Shown here: in pieces, positions 35,104-43,118 of the stretch | How the letters are laid out: each line of letters begins with the position of its first letter | How positions within the stretch are numbered: position 1 is the stretch's first letter | From: Amycolatopsis sp. | GTDB taxonomy: Bacteria; Actinomycetota; Actinomycetes; Mycobacteriales; Pseudonocardiaceae | Reading direction: 5' to 3' | Length of the DNA: 64,000 nucleotides | Assembly (NCBI RefSeq): GCF_025464955.1 | Contig: NZ_JAODNM010000015.1 | Location: forward strand, 45,973 to 109,972 | Notes under the pieces: generated by a model | What the model was told of the DNA's origin: nothing | Database searches by the model: none | The model's input: the letters and a program-made list of their open reading frames with translations, nothing else | Made by a program: the position numbers and the translations under genes

Positions 35104-36462
35104 TTATCCCTTCGGGGTGGTGGCAAGCAGTTCGACGTTCCCGTCGAACTGCCAGAGGGGGTTGGGTTGGTCCCCGATCGGGGTCCGCACCTGGAAGTAG
35201 CCGTTCACTTCCTTCGGTCCGTCGCCATCGGCGACGTACCGCCCATCAGAGGTGATGTCGAGTTGGTAGATGGCCGAACCGGTGGCCTCGACGTCGGGGA
35301 GATGCCAGGAGACGACGCAACGCCAGTCGTTGCCCGGCCCCTGGGCGTCGACCAGGCCGCCGCCCTTGGTGCACGCCGTCGTGGCGGCCAGTTGCGCCTC
35401 GGTGACGTCGGGGCGGTGGAGCTCCTGGGCCTGCACGCGGTAGAGGTGGGCGAACGCCGTGGCGACCGACTGCTGCACCTTGTCCTGCTCGATCCCGGAA
35501 CCGGTGGCCGGCGTCGATGCGGCGATGATCCCTGTCGTGACAGCGACAAGGCCGACCAACGGCAGGGCTCCGGCGATGAGCGCGCGTCGCCCCGAGCTGT
35601 CGTGGGTGAGGTTGGTGAAGTCGCGTCGCAGGAAAAGCAGGTAGGCCAACGTGGTCGCGACAACAGCCCACACCAGGCTGATCCCGATGCTGATCAGCAG
35701 GGGGCCGGTCTGGGCCGGACTGGTGAACAGGCCGTTCCAGGCGATGAAGGCGTAGCTGGGCAGGGCGAGGCGTACGGCGACGGGTAGCGGCAGCATCTGG
35801 GCAAGCTGCATCGCGAGGGCGACAAGGGCGGGGAGGAGGAGACCCATCGGGGACCGTCCCAATGCGACGGACCCGAGCAGTCCGATCGCCGCGAGGGCCA
35901 GCGTCGGGGCGAGTACACAGACCCAGGCGAGCAGGACCGTCCCGGCGGTGTCCGCCGCTGTCAGCAGGTGGCCGTCGAGTCCGATCAAGGGCCGGCTGCC
36001 GACCGCCACGACCCCGCCGGCCGCGCTGGAACAGGAGAGCCCCGCCACGAGCACCAGGATGACGGTGAAGCTGGCCAATGCCTTTGTCACGAAGATCCGT
36101 CGATACGAGCGGACCGCGACCAGCAGGTGGCGCCAGGTACCGAGCCGGTCCTCGGAAGCGAACACGTCGCCCGCGATCACCGAGGTCAGCAGCGGGAGCG
36201 CGTAGGTGCCGGCGAAGCCGAGCATCACCAGCGATCCGGCCCACCCCGTGGCGTTCATCGAGCGGCCGAAGACGGTGTCGACGGGGAGCGAGCTTTGCTG
36301 GCTCACCACGGCGACGAAGAGCGCCGGAGCGATCCAGCAGGCAAGGAGGAGCACCCGTACCCGCCATTGGGCGAGCAGCTTGACCAACTCGAAGCGGTAG
36401 GCGCGCGCCGCCGGGGCACGGCGGGCAGCCGCGGTGTGCGCGTCGGTCATGGTCGCGGTCAT
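35104..36462 (-). CDS. ABC-2 type transporter permease with extracytoplasmic tail
   Basis: A 452-residue membrane protein. About six helices lie in residues 35-330: WRVRVLLLACWIAPALFVAV, AGSLVMLGFAGTYALPLLTS, ALASFTVILVLVAGLSC and others, with GDVFASEDRLGTWRHLLVAV, an ABC-2 permease coupling-helix pattern. A final helix (LPLVGLVAVTTGIIAAS) is followed by about 125 soluble residues with two cysteines and the phrase DWRCVVSWHLPDVEATGSAI, likely outside the membrane. Such a tail is unusual for this family. The start overlaps the ATPase stop by 4 bp. It presumably exports a factor or lipid linked to the downstream phosphoesterase. Confidence 0.82.
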   Translation of the reverse strand: MTATMTDAHTAAARRAPAARAYRFELVKLLAQWRVRVLLLACWIAPALFVAVVSQQSSLPVDTVFGRSMNATGWAGSLVMLGFAGTYALPLLTSVIAGDVFASEDRLGTWRHLLVAVRSYRRIFVTKALASFTVILVLVAGLSCSSAAGGVVAVGSRPLIGLDGHLLTAADTAGTVLLAWVCVLAPTLALAAIGLLGSVALGRSPMGLLLPALVALAMQLAQMLPLPVAVRLALPSYAFIAWNGLFTSPAQTGPLLISIGISLVWAVVATTLAYLLFLRRDFTNLTHDSSGRRALIAGALPLVGLVAVTTGIIAASTPATGSGIEQDKVQQSVATAFAHLYRVQAQELHRPDVTEAQLAATTACTKGGGLVDAQGPGNDWRCVVSWHLPDVEATGSAIYQLDITSDGRYVADGDGPKEVNGYFQVRTPIGDQPNPLWQFDGNVELLATTPKG

Positions 36463-37424
36463 CGGCTGCTTTCCTGCTGTTCGGTGAGGGCCTGCCGTTC
36501 GGTGAGGGCGAGGAACGCGGCCTCGAGCGGCGACACCACGGGGGCGAGCTCGCGCACCGCGATCCCCGCGTGGACGAGCCGCACCACCAGTTCGTCGAGG
36601 ACGGGCACCTGCGCGCGCACCACGAGTACCTCAGTGTCCGCCCGGGTCCCGGCGTCAGCGCTGTCGACGATGCGAAGCCCAGACGTGTCGAGGGCCAGCT
36701 GCCGGGCTGCCTCCGGGTCGGAGGTCCGTAGCCGGTAGTCGAGTTTGCGGTTCTCGGCGGACAGCTTGCTCAGCGGACCGGAGAAGACGACGCGTCCGGT
36801 GGCGAGGATGGTGACCTCGGAGCACAGCGCCTCGAGGTCGTCCATGCGGTGGCTCGAGAGCACCACGGTGGTTCCGTCCGTCGCGAGCCGGTTGAGGACA
36901 CGGTGTACGTGCTTCTTGCCGGCCGGGTCGAGTCCGTTGGAAGGCTCGTCGAGCACCAGCAGCCGGGGCTTGGTGAGCAGTGCGGCGGCGAGCCCGAGCC
37001 GTTGACGCATGCCGAGGGAAAAGCCCCGGACCCGGTCGTCGGCGACGTCGGTGAGCCCGACCTGGTCGAGCATGTCGTCGATCCCCGCCGGTCGCTCGTC
37101 GCTCCGGTGGAGGGCAGCCAGCGCTGCGAGGTTCTGCCTGGCGGTGAGCGAGGGGTAGAGGCCGGGGCCGTCCACGAAACCCGAGACACCGTCGGGTGCG
37201 TCCAGAGCCCGCCGGATCGGCGTACCCAGGATGTCCAGGCTGCCGTCGTCGGCGACGGCCAGTCCCAGCAGCAGACCGAGCAGTGTCGTCTTCCCTGCGC
37301 CGTTCGGGCCGACAAGCCCGTGGATCTGCCCCTGCGCGATGTCCAGGTCGATGCAGTCGAGCGCGACGACATCGCCGAACCTCTTGGTGATCCCGCGAGC
37401 CCGGACCGCGATGGGTGTGTCCAT
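36459..37424 (-). CDS. ABC transporter ATP-binding protein (ABC-2 exporter class)
   Basis: A 321-residue ATPase with Walker A VGPNGAGKTTLL, Q-loop region GFVDGPGLYPSLTARQ, signature FSLGMRQRLG (a variant of LSGGQ), Walker B LLVLDEPSNGLDP and switch LSSHRMDD. The C-terminal 100 residues are the regulatory extension common in ABC-2 exporters. Start ATG 37424; 3' end overlaps the permease start by 4 bp (ATGA). It is the first gene of a three-gene operon ending in a secreted phosphoesterase. The upstream gap is shared with the divergent ZIP transporter gene. Confidence 0.9.
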   Translation of the reverse strand: MDTPIAVRARGITKRFGDVVALDCIDLDIAQGQIHGLVGPNGAGKTTLLGLLLGLAVADDGSLDILGTPIRRALDAPDGVSGFVDGPGLYPSLTARQNLAALAALHRSDERPAGIDDMLDQVGLTDVADDRVRGFSLGMRQRLGLAAALLTKPRLLVLDEPSNGLDPAGKKHVHRVLNRLATDGTTVVLSSHRMDDLEALCSEVTILATGRVVFSGPLSKLSAENRKLDYRLRTSDPEAARQLALDTSGLRIVDSADAGTRADTEVLVVRAQVPVLDELVVRLVHAGIAVRELAPVVSPLEAAFLALTERQALTEQQESSR

Positions 37425-37813
37425 AGCGCGCTAGCCCTCATTTCGTCACGTGCGTGAGGAACCTAGGGCCGGCACATGACGTCGGCAGGCGTGCTTGGTG
37501 AACGGTCAGGGAACGGGAACCGACCGGCGTTCGCCACGCCGGTGAAATGCCCCGGTTAAACCCGATTCTTGCGTCGAATTAACCGTCCCTTTGCTTAATG
37601 GGTTTCGGGCGACGACGTTGCGGGGCGAATCTCGGAACCACCGGGGGATTCCCCGGTCGCAAGCCGGAATTTCGGCCCGATCGGGGTACCTCGGTGGCTG
37701 AAAGTAAGCGCTCGGCAAAAACTTAGCCTTACCTATTTGAGGCAAGCCTTACCTCGATTACGGTCGCTGGGGCGAGCCCCGCCCACTGCGCCGACAGTCA
37801 GGAAGCCAGCACC
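37425..37813. other. Divergent 389-bp promoter region
   Basis: The gap separates the ABC exporter operon (minus) and the ZIP transporter gene (plus). Its right third is relatively AT-rich and holds two DtxR/IdeR-like motifs (37718-37756), annotated separately. No gene is supported; the 79-codon minus-strand frame within it lacks protein features. Confidence 0.6.
37718..37756. promoter_or_regulatory. Tandem DtxR/IdeR-like iron boxes upstream of ZIP gene
   Basis: The decamer AGCCTTACCT occurs at 37725-37734 and 37745-37754, exactly 20 bp apart. It matches one half of the actinobacterial IdeR/DtxR box (TWAGGTWAGSCTWACCTWA). Aligned as full 19-mers, 37718-37736 and 37738-37756 each match about 12 of 19 consensus positions. 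Two sites two helical turns apart suit cooperative dimers. They lie 58-96 bp before the ZIP start. Binding is inferred. Confidence 0.6.
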
Positions 37814-38632
37814 ATGTCCGCCACCCAGATCACCCTGCTCGGCGCGATCGCCGGATTCACCATCTATCTCGGGCTCCCCCTCGGCCGCCTCCAAGCACCG
37901 ATGCCCCGGGTGAAAGCGCTGCTCAACGCCACCGCGACCGGGATCCTGATCTTCCTGCTCTGGGACGTCCTCGCGCACGCCTGGGCACCCATCGACACCT
38001 CACTCGGCGCGCATCACATCGGCAGCGCCCTGGGCAACGGCGCCGTCCTCGCGGTCAGCCTCGGAATCGGTCTGCTCGGGCTGGTCTACTTCGACCAGGC
38101 GGCGAACGGCCGCCGGAAACCGGTCGCCCACGGTCCCGGCACCGCAGCGGTCGACGAACTCAGGGTCGCGACCGTGCGGGGTTCGGCTGGCCGGCTGGCG
38201 ATGATGATCGCGATCGGGATCGGACTGCACAACTTCGCCGAAGGGCTCGCGATCGGCAGCGCCGCCGCCGGTGGCGAACTCAGCCTCGCCGTCCTGCTCG
38301 TGATCGGTTTCGGGCTCCACAACGCCACCGAGGGGTTCGGGATCGTCGCGCCACTGACCGGGCACCGTCCGTCCTGGGGCTACCTCGCCCTGCTCGGGCT
38401 CATCGGCGGCGGTCCGACGTTCGTCGGCACACTGGTGGGACAGCGCTTCGTCAACGACACGCTCTCGATCGCCTTCCTTGGGCTCGCCGCCGGATCGATC
38501 CTCTACGTCGTGGTCGAACTGCTCGCCGTCGCCCGCAAAGTCTCCTTCAAGACCATCACCACCTGGGGACTGTTCCTCGGGCTCGTCCTCGGTTTCGTGA
38601 CCGACGCCGTTGTCACCGCGGCCGGCGCCTGA
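37814..38632 (+). CDS. ZIP family divalent metal transporter
   Basis: A 272-residue membrane protein with eight predicted helices. The metal-binding signature helices are present: IGIGLHNFAEGLAIGSAAAG (His139, Glu143) and VIGFGLHNATEGFGIVAPL (His169, Glu173), the paired HNxxEG motifs of ZIP helices IV and V. A variable loop follows helix III (DQAANGRRKPVAHG). ZIP proteins import zinc, iron or manganese into the cytoplasm. AGGA about 10 nt upstream supports ATG 37814. Tandem IdeR/DtxR-like sites in the promoter suggest iron (or manganese) control and hence possible ferrous iron import. Confidence 0.88.
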   Translation: MSATQITLLGAIAGFTIYLGLPLGRLQAPMPRVKALLNATATGILIFLLWDVLAHAWAPIDTSLGAHHIGSALGNGAVLAVSLGIGLLGLVYFDQAANGRRKPVAHGPGTAAVDELRVATVRGSAGRLAMMIAIGIGLHNFAEGLAIGSAAAGGELSLAVLLVIGFGLHNATEGFGIVAPLTGHRPSWGYLALLGLIGGGPTFVGTLVGQRFVNDTLSIAFLGLAAGSILYVVVELLAVARKVSFKTITTWGLFLGLVLGFVTDAVVTAAGA

Positions 38633-38832
38633 GCCCGTTGCCCGTCCGCGCAGCTCGTCCTGGCGCAGGATGTTCCTGATATTTGGTGGTTCTCCTGCTC
38701 TATCCGTGGGTCGGTGACGGTTGAGGGGCTGATTGGAGTCGCTGGTTGCGCTTTACTGCAGCGGAGACCGGGGCGCGTGGGCTGCTCGTGGAGCGGGTCC
38801 TCTGAAACCGAGATCGACTTCCCAAGCAGGCT

Positions 38833-39585
38833 CTACCGCCGGCCCGCCGGGGTGGACGCGACGGTGTTCAGCATCTCCAGCACGCTGTCGAGGTGTACGC
38901 GCATGGCCTGTTCGGCGCGATCGGGGTCACGCGCGCAGACCGCGTCGATGATCGCCCGGTGTTCGGGCAGCGACACCGACGGGCGGCCCGGTACCAGGGA
39001 GAGCCGGAACTGGTGGCGGACCAGCTGCCCGTGCAGCTGGTCGATGATCTTCGTCGCGGTCTCGTGGCTGGCGATGCGGCGGATGCTGCCGTGCAGCTGG
39101 GCGTTGAGGTCGGAATAGCCGAGCATGTCCATCTGCGCGACGGCGGCGCCCATCGCGTCGCCCAACTCCTTGAGCTCGGTGATCTCGTCGTCGGTGATCC
39201 GCTGGGCCGCCCGAGCCGCGACCAGGCCTTCGACGGCGCGGCGGATCTCGGTGATCTCGATGGCCTCTTCGGCGGAGATTTCCCGGACCCGGGCGCCGCG
39301 GTTGGGCTGAAGTTCGACCAGGCCTTCGGTGGCCAGCCGGGTGAGGGCGTTGCGCAGCACGAACCTGGTGGTGCCGTACAGCTGGGTCAGGTCGGTTTCG
39401 ATGAGGCGTTGGCGCGGCGCGTACTCGCCGCGCAGGATCGCCGCGCGCAGCTCGTCGAACACCTCGCTCATCGGTGCGCCGATCGGCTGCCCCGGTTTGG
39501 CGCCGCAGGTACGCGAACCCTCATCTGGCTGGTACTCCTCATCCGTGTCGTCGCTGGTCGCACCATGGTAGGCAGCCGCCGCCAC
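38833..39585 (-). CDS. GntR family (FCD) regulator of aromatic catabolic locus
   Basis: Up to 250 residues from GTG 39585; ATG 39471 (MSEVFDELRAAILRGEY) would remove a poorly conserved N-terminus and is a real alternative. Winged helix: LRAAILRGEYAPRQRLIETD then LTQLYGTTRFVLRNALTRLA. The FCD domain includes EITEIRRAVEGLVAARAAQR, LHGSIRRIASH and EHRAIIDAVCARD with its usual metal-ligand His residues. It follows the ABC ATPase gene by 5 bp and is the last gene of the uptake operon. The ATTGT-N2-ACAAT palindrome between SBP and aldolase genes is the likely operator, and a pathway acid the likely effector. Confidence 0.87.
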   Translation of the reverse strand: MAAAAYHGATSDDTDEEYQPDEGSRTCGAKPGQPIGAPMSEVFDELRAAILRGEYAPRQRLIETDLTQLYGTTRFVLRNALTRLATEGLVELQPNRGARVREISAEEAIEITEIRRAVEGLVAARAAQRITDDEITELKELGDAMGAAVAQMDMLGYSDLNAQLHGSIRRIASHETATKIIDQLHGQLVRHQFRLSLVPGRPSVSLPEHRAIIDAVCARDPDRAEQAMRVHLDSVLEMLNTVASTPAGRR

Positions 39586-39590
39586 GTTCG

Positions 39591-40403
39591 TCAGCCGGCT
39601 CCAACGGTCTCGGGCCGGTCGCCTTTCTTGGCCAGCTGGACCAGTTGGTAGACCCGGGTCCTGATGTCGGCGAACTCCTGGGACGAGCGGGTCCGCAGTT
39701 GGTCGCGCTGGTCGGGTAGGTCGACCCGGATGTCTTCGAGCACGACGGTGGGCCGGTTGGACAGTACGAGGACGCGTTGGCCGAGGTAGACCGACTCGTC
39801 GATGTCGTGGGTGACGAAGAGGACGGTGACGCCGAGCTCACGCCACAGCGCGCGGACCAGGTCCTCGAGCTCGGCCCGGGTCTGGGCGTCGACGGCGGCG
39901 AACGGTTCATCCATCAGCAGCACGGTCGGCTCGTAGGCCACCGCGCGGGCGATGGCGACCCGCTGCTGCATGCCGCCGGAGAGCTGCCACGGATGGGCGT
40001 CAGCGTTTTCGGCCAGGCCGACCGCCTCCAGCGCCGCGTCGACCTTGGTGGACCGCTCTGCTCGGCCTAGTCCCTTTTCCTTCAACGGAAGTTCGACGTT
40101 CTTACGTACGGTCAGCCACGGGAACAGGCTGCGCCCGTACTCCTGGAACACCACGGCCATGCCGGGCGGCGGTCCGGTCACCGAGGTGCCGTCGAGGGTG
40201 ATCGTGCCGCCCGAGACGTCGAGCAGGCCCGCAATGCATCGCAGCAAGGTGGTCTTGCCCGCGCCGGACGGGCCGACGATGCAGACGAACTCGCCACGGT
40301 CGACCCGGAAAGTAAGGTCCCGTACGGCTTCGACGCCGCGACCGTGCCCGGCGTAGGTCTTGGCCAGTCCGGCGACGTCGAGGGCGACGGTGCTCTGCTC
40401 CAT
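39591..40403 (-). CDS. ABC transporter ATPase (nitrate/sulfonate/taurine type)
   Basis: A 270-residue ATPase of the SsuB/TauB class: Walker A VGPSGAGKTTLLRC, VFQEYGRSLFPWLTV with Q-loop, signature LSGGMQQR, Walker B VLLMDEPFAAVD and switch FVTHDIDE. ATG 40403 is chosen with GGGAAG 10 nt upstream; GTG 40412 would overlap the permease stop (GTGA) and is possible. It energises the two permeases encoded just upstream, with the lipoprotein binding protein at the operon head. The divergent operon suggests the cargo is an aromatic acid rather than a sulfonate. Confidence 0.9.
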   Translation of the reverse strand: MEQSTVALDVAGLAKTYAGHGRGVEAVRDLTFRVDRGEFVCIVGPSGAGKTTLLRCIAGLLDVSGGTITLDGTSVTGPPPGMAVVFQEYGRSLFPWLTVRKNVELPLKEKGLGRAERSTKVDAALEAVGLAENADAHPWQLSGGMQQRVAIARAVAYEPTVLLMDEPFAAVDAQTRAELEDLVRALWRELGVTVLFVTHDIDESVYLGQRVLVLSNRPTVVLEDIRVDLPDQRDQLRTRSSQEFADIRTRVYQLVQLAKKGDRPETVGAG

Positions 40404-40408
40404 GATGG

Positions 40409-41194
40409 TCACACTTCCCGTTCTGCCTGGCGCAACCCGCGATACCAGGCCATGGTTCTGAGTTCGACGAGTCGGAAGAGCCCGGACAGCGCGACCCCGA
40501 TCAGCCCGAGCAGGATGATGCCGGTCCACATCTGCGGGATGGCGAAGCCGCGCTGGAACTGCACGATCGCCGCGCCGAGGCCGCGGTTGGCGCCGAAAAG
40601 CTCGCTGATGACCATGAGGATCACGCCGAGCGAGAGCGCCTGCCGGGCGCCGGTGATGATGAGCGGGCTCGCGCCACGCAGCACCACATGGCGCAGCGTC
40701 GACAGGCGGCCGAAGCGGTACGAACGGGCGGTGTCGCGCAGGACCTCGTCGACGGAGCGGACGCCTTCGACGGTGTTGAGCAAGACCGGCCATAGGCAAC
40801 CCAGCGCGATCGTGACGACCTTCGTGGTCCAGTTCGTGTAACCGGCGAACAACGCGATCACCGGGATGAGCACCGGTGGTGGCAGCGCCCGGAAGAACTC
40901 CAGCGTCGGCTCGCACAGCGCGCGCAGGGTGCGGGACAAGCCGATTGCGGTGCCCGCGGCGATCCCGAGAACAACGGCGATCAGGTAGCCGGCCGCGAGG
41001 CGGGCCAAGCTGGGCAGCACGTCGTGCAGGATCGGGTCCGCGGTCCAGGTCTGCGGGAAAACCTGGACGATCGTGGACAGCGGCGGCCAGAAGTAGTTGG
41101 TGCTGCCGGCCGAAAGCAGCCACCACACCACGACGAGCCCGACGGGCAAGCCGAGGGCGAACACGATGCGCCGCAGCAGGTCGAGTGGTTTCAC
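40409..41194 (-). CDS. ABC transporter permease (TauC/SsuC-like), second copy
   Basis: A 261-residue inner-membrane permease with six helices and the BPD_transp_1 EAA-type loop (EVLRDTARSYRFGRLSTLRH, where the usual coupling Gly is replaced). GTG 41194 overlaps the first permease stop by 4 bp. Two different permeases in one operon indicate a heterodimeric channel. Signature features include EFFRALPPPVLIPVIALF and SELFGANRGLGAAIVQFQ. Confidence 0.88.
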   Translation of the reverse strand: MKPLDLLRRIVFALGLPVGLVVVWWLLSAGSTNYFWPPLSTIVQVFPQTWTADPILHDVLPSLARLAAGYLIAVVLGIAAGTAIGLSRTLRALCEPTLEFFRALPPPVLIPVIALFAGYTNWTTKVVTIALGCLWPVLLNTVEGVRSVDEVLRDTARSYRFGRLSTLRHVVLRGASPLIITGARQALSLGVILMVISELFGANRGLGAAIVQFQRGFAIPQMWTGIILLGLIGVALSGLFRLVELRTMAWYRGLRQAEREV

Positions 41195-41988
41195 ACGTCC
41201 CTCCGCACCGCGGTGTGCCAGCGCAGGACCCGGCGTTCGACGGCCCGCGCGGACGCGTTGACCGCGACGCCGATGATCCCGACGACGATCACCAGCGCGT
41301 AGGTGTCGGCCACCGCTCCCGAGCTCTGGGCGACACCGATCGAACGGCCGAGTCCCGGCACGCCGATGATCAGCTCCGCGGTGATCTGAAGGATCAGCGC
41401 CACGGCCGCGGCGAGTCGGAAACCCGTGACGACGTAAGGCAATGCGGTGGGCCAGATGACCGTGCGCACGATCGTCCAGCGCGAGAAGCGGTAGGACCGA
41501 GCCGTGTCACGCACGACCGGATCGACGTCGGCGACCCCGTAGAGCACCTGGACCAGCACCTGCCAGAACGCGGCGTACACGACCAGCACCAGCGCGGATT
41601 CCAGTTGGCTGCCGTAGATCAGCACGACCAGCGGGATCAGTGCGACCGAGGGAATGGGGCGCAGGAACTCGATCGTGGAAGCGGTGAGCGCCCGCAGCAG
41701 GGGCACGCCGCCGATCAGCACCCCCAGCACGACGCCGGCGACCATCGCGATGGCGAGGCCCAGCGCCCAGCCCCGCAACGTCTGGCCCAGCGCCACCCAG
41801 AAGTCGCCGGTGGTGAGCTGTCGGCCGAGGCTGCGCGCCATCGTGCTGAAGGGCGGCAGGAATCGGCGGTCGACGATGTCCAAGCGGGGCAACGCTTCCA
41901 TGGCGGCGACCACCATCGCGAGCCCCAGCAGGCCGAGCGCGGGCCCGCGTCGGCGCTCGGCCCGTGGCGCACGGCCGATGGTCGTCAT
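41191..41988 (-). CDS. ABC transporter permease (TauC/SsuC-like), first copy
   Basis: A 265-residue permease with about six helices, beginning after a basic N-terminus with LGLLGLAMVVAAMEALP. EFLRPIPSVALIPLVVLIYG, PVVRDTARSYRFSRWTIVRT and AELIIGVPGLGRSIGVAQ mark the substrate-import permease family. ATG 41988 overlaps the binding-protein stop by 4 bp (ATGA). It pairs with the following permease to form the membrane channel. Confidence 0.88.
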   Translation of the reverse strand: MTTIGRAPRAERRRGPALGLLGLAMVVAAMEALPRLDIVDRRFLPPFSTMARSLGRQLTTGDFWVALGQTLRGWALGLAIAMVAGVVLGVLIGGVPLLRALTASTIEFLRPIPSVALIPLVVLIYGSQLESALVLVVYAAFWQVLVQVLYGVADVDPVVRDTARSYRFSRWTIVRTVIWPTALPYVVTGFRLAAAVALILQITAELIIGVPGLGRSIGVAQSSGAVADTYALVIVVGIIGVAVNASARAVERRVLRWHTAVRRDV

Positions 41989-42977
41989 CGCGGAAGCAGG
42001 GCGTCGAGGTTGAGCGGCTTGGTGATCAATCCGTCCTTGCCTGCCAGGTCGCCCAGCAGCTGCACGGAGCCCCGGTCGACGGTGCCGGGCCACTTCGGCA
42101 GCACCAGGTTCTTCTGCACCGCCGGGTCGATCTTGGTGTAGGCGCTGAGGATGGCGCGGGCCTCGTCCGGGTGGGCCGTCGCATATTCCAGGGACTGTTT
42201 CATCGCCGCGGTGAAGCCGGTGACCACTTTGGCGTTCTGGGCGGCGAACTGTTGCGACGCGAAGTACATGCCGACAGTCAGGCCGGGGGCGGTGCCCGCA
42301 AAGTTGGAGACGACCTGCCGGTCGCCCTGCCCGGTGGCGATGGTCAGGAACGGCTCGACGACCTGCCCGGCGTCCACGTCGCCCTTGGCCACGGCCGCGG
42401 CGATGTCCGGGAACGGCAGCTCGACGTAGCTGATGCCGGCCGGGTCGCCACCGGCCTTCCGCACCACGTTGTCGATCGTCGTGGTGTTGATGTTCTTCAA
42501 GGTGTTGACGGCGACCTTCTTGCCGGACAGGTCCTTCGCGGTCTTGATCGGGCTGGTCGCCTTCACGATGACGGCGCCGAAGTCCCTGCCGTCCACTCCG
42601 GTGGACGCGACGCCGGGGGAGACCACCTTCAACGGCAGCCCCTGTGAGTTGGCCAGCAGCAGCGACGTGGTGTTGCTGAACCCGAACTGGTACTGGCCGC
42701 TGACCACGGCGGGCACGATCGCCGCCCCGCCCTGGGCGGTCTCCAGGGTGATGTCGAGTCCTTCCGTGTGGAAGAACCCCTTCTTGACGCCCAGGTAGAT
42801 CGGCGCTACGTCGACGATCGGGATGACCCCGATCTTGACCTTCGTAATTCCTCCCGACGATGCGGGAGTGGTGCCCGATCCACCCCCGCAGCCGGCGGCC
42901 GCCAGCGCGGCGATGGCGACGGCGGCAACGAGCCAACGGCGGCGAATGGGGACCGGGACTGCGGTGTGCCGGGGCAT
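41985..42977 (-). CDS. ABC transporter substrate-binding lipoprotein (NMT1/SsuA-like)
   Basis: A 330-residue lipoprotein. The signal RRRWLVAAVAIAALAAAGC ends in a lipobox (AAGC), so Cys would be acylated and the protein anchored outside the membrane. The mature part reads VKIGVIPIVDVAPIYLGVKK then GFFHTEGLDITLETAQGGAA, typical of the NMT1/SsuA type II binding fold. ATG 42977 is supported by AGGAGG (complement of 42982-42987). It heads the minus-strand uptake operon, divergent from the aldolase gene. Cargo is unknown; context suggests an aromatic carboxylate feeding the oxalomesaconate route. Confidence 0.9.
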   Translation of the reverse strand: MPRHTAVPVPIRRRWLVAAVAIAALAAAGCGGGSGTTPASSGGITKVKIGVIPIVDVAPIYLGVKKGFFHTEGLDITLETAQGGAAIVPAVVSGQYQFGFSNTTSLLLANSQGLPLKVVSPGVASTGVDGRDFGAVIVKATSPIKTAKDLSGKKVAVNTLKNINTTTIDNVVRKAGGDPAGISYVELPFPDIAAAVAKGDVDAGQVVEPFLTIATGQGDRQVVSNFAGTAPGLTVGMYFASQQFAAQNAKVVTGFTAAMKQSLEYATAHPDEARAILSAYTKIDPAVQKNLVLPKWPGTVDRGSVQLLGDLAGKDGLITKPLNLDALLPR

Positions 42978-43039
42978 GGGTCCTCCTGTGGGTGGAGCAC
43001 CGGGGCGCTCGCGAGGTCGAGGAGACGAACGGTACACAT

Positions 43040-43063
43040 ATTGTCAACAATTATGAAGACAAT
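43040..43063. promoter_or_regulatory. GntR/FCD-type operator in divergent promoter
   Basis: ATTGTCAACAAT at 43040-43051 is a dyad ATTGT-N2-ACAAT, the classic form of FCD-subfamily operators. A second arrangement, ATTGTC (43040-43045) with GACAAT (43058-43063), overlaps it. The block lies in an AT-rich patch 63-77 bp from the two divergent starts, where one regulator could control both operons. Confidence 0.65.
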
Positions 43064-43118
43064 CTTGACGACGAACTTGTGAGCGCGTAGATATTGACCT
43101 CGACGGACAGGAGCGCAC

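Noticed and set aside
33357..35255. 632-codon plus-strand frame opposite the phosphoesterase gene
   Set aside because: Composed of Val/Arg/Gly/Asp-rich shadow sequence typical of antisense frames in high-GC DNA; the minus strand has a clear signal peptide and catalytic motifs.
37814..38632. Zur-type zinc box upstream of the ZIP gene
   Set aside because: The promoter lacks a TGAAAATGATTTTCA-like palindrome; the repeats present match the DtxR/IdeR half-site instead.
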